A stretch of 32,287 nucleotides of DNA from an uncultured Bacteroidia bacterium (GTDB lineage Bacteria > Bacteroidota > Bacteroidia > Bacteroidales > UBA932), in contig CACXCS010000093.1 of the NCBI GenBank assembly GCA_902766255.1, positions 1 through 32,287 on the forward strand, given 5' to 3'. The translations under genes and the position numbers were made by a program. Numbering within the stretch: position 1 is the first letter of the stretch; the number at the start of each line of letters is the position of its first letter. Shown here piece by piece: positions 31,696 through 32,287 of the stretch. The notes under the pieces were generated by a model. That model made no database searches and was not told the DNA's origin. It worked only from the letters and a program-made list of their open reading frames with translations.

Positions 31696-32287
31696 TTAAA
31701 GTTTGGAATAGTCGTAATCGTATTTCTGCCAGTAGCAGTTGAAAGTTACCTTGGTGCTGCCGAAGTTGGAGTTGTTGTAAACTCCCCAGTCTATGCTGGT
31801 TACGTGCAGGATTCCCAGGCGGCGGATATTTGTTGCCGGCTGTTCCTTATTGAAGCCGTTGTTCCTATAGTAGGCTACGAGGAACACGGCGTCGGTCTTG
31901 TAACCAGGGTCGTCCTTGAGCTCAGCAGTCTGGTGGTCGCACCACTTGTCGGACTTGATCGCACCTGCGAAAGATGCCACCGAGATGCCTGCGACAGTGC
32001 CGGCTGCGGCATCGATGGGGAACAGGGCCTCGTTGATATTGTCGAGCTTGCCGCTCAGCACCTTTTCAATAAGTGCGGTCTCGGCCTCCACGGTGGATGC
32101 TGGATTGAGGTAACGGAAGGCAAGTATAGGCGTTCCGGGCAGGTTGTTGTTGCTGCCGGGGACGCGGTAGTCGTTGGCCGGTGTACCGGTGAAGCTGATA
32201 TAGAAGTTCTTCAGCTGGCTGTTGGAGTTGGCCGGAGAATTGATCTGCAGCACGTTGCCGCTCACGGCGGAGAAGAAGAAATAAGGC
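31696..32287 (-). CDS. C-terminal part of a paralogous surface lipoprotein (partial, runs off right edge)
   Basis: The frame is open to the right edge and continues beyond it (upstream codons read PYFFFSAVSGNVLQ). Only about 196 residues of the C-terminal domain are in the window. PYFFFSAVSGNVLQINSPAN aligns with PYMFASASSAHKLAFNNPAN of the TIG lipoprotein, and both end in a strand with W and Y (NCYWQKYDYDY). It is therefore a second, diverged glycan-binding domain of the same kind. SusC and SusD genes would be expected further right. Confidence 0.75.
   Translation of the reverse strand, partial: PYFFFSAVSGNVLQINSPANSNSQLKNFYISFTGTPANDYRVPGSNNNLPGTPILAFRYLNPASTVEAETALIEKVLSGKLDNINEALFPIDAAAGTVAGISVASFAGAIKSDKWCDHQTAELKDDPGYKTDAVFLVAYYRNNGFNKEQPATNIRRLGILHVTSIDWGVYNNSNFGSTKVTFNCYWQKYDYDYSKL

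Noticed and set aside
1-32287. CRISPR arrays, tRNA or rRNA genes, transposases, attachment sites
   Set aside because: I saw no regularly spaced repeats, no RNA gene signatures and no transposase or integrase motifs.

Overview
The window looks like a Bacteroidota chromosome, most likely a gut-type Bacteroidales member. The coding bias is towards GC. Lipoprotein signal peptides are abundant. Promoter -7 boxes fit the Bacteroidetes TAnnTTTG consensus, Shine-Dalgarno sequences are mostly absent, and PUL (polysaccharide utilization locus) gene families are dense. I cannot fix the genus from sequence reading alone.

Left part, 1-14.1 kb, is accessory metabolism in short transcription units: the tail of an unidentified gene; a terminator and two near-identical hairpin repeats; a secreted GH31 glycosidase; a convergent histidine-type phosphatase; then GDPD lipoprotein, aldo/keto reductase and an exported rhodanese-metallo-beta-lactamase fusion, all rightward. 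A GH38 alpha-mannosidase and a small outer-membrane barrel protein point left. They are divergent from a second small barrel protein and a two-Ig-domain (BIG2) lipoprotein. A class C beta-lactamase-like serine hydrolase follows.

Right part, 14.1-32.3 kb, is an alginate (polyuronate) utilization locus. A long leftward run with tiny gaps or ATGA overlaps encodes, in order of transcription from the right edge: a partial surface lipoprotein, a TIG/IPT-repeat surface lipoprotein, two PL6 lyases, a PL17 oligoalginate lyase, a KdgF cupin, an MFS uronate transporter, an SDR reductase, then two copies of a cassette [about 45-aa small ORF + fimbrillin-like/beta-helix lipoprotein], and finally a jelly-roll lyase domain. 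A second jelly-roll lyase and a GntR/FadR-type regulator form another leftward unit, divergent from a secreted alpha/beta esterase. Inferred pathway: surface binding and endo-cleavage (PL6, jelly-roll lyases), exo-cleavage to unsaturated monouronate (PL17), ring opening to DEH (KdgF), uptake (MFS) and reduction to KDG (SDR). SusC/SusD were not seen and probably lie past the right edge.

Most unusual points: (1) the last lyase domain has no start codon of its own and is separated from the upstream beta-helix lipoprotein only by one in-frame TGA; (2) two untracked small ORFs sharing a C-terminal motif sit at identical spacing before two paralogous lipoproteins; (3) a perfect 20-bp palindrome, nested in longer inverted repeats carrying -7 boxes, lies between the lyase-regulator unit and the esterase and is a good candidate operator for the GntR protein.
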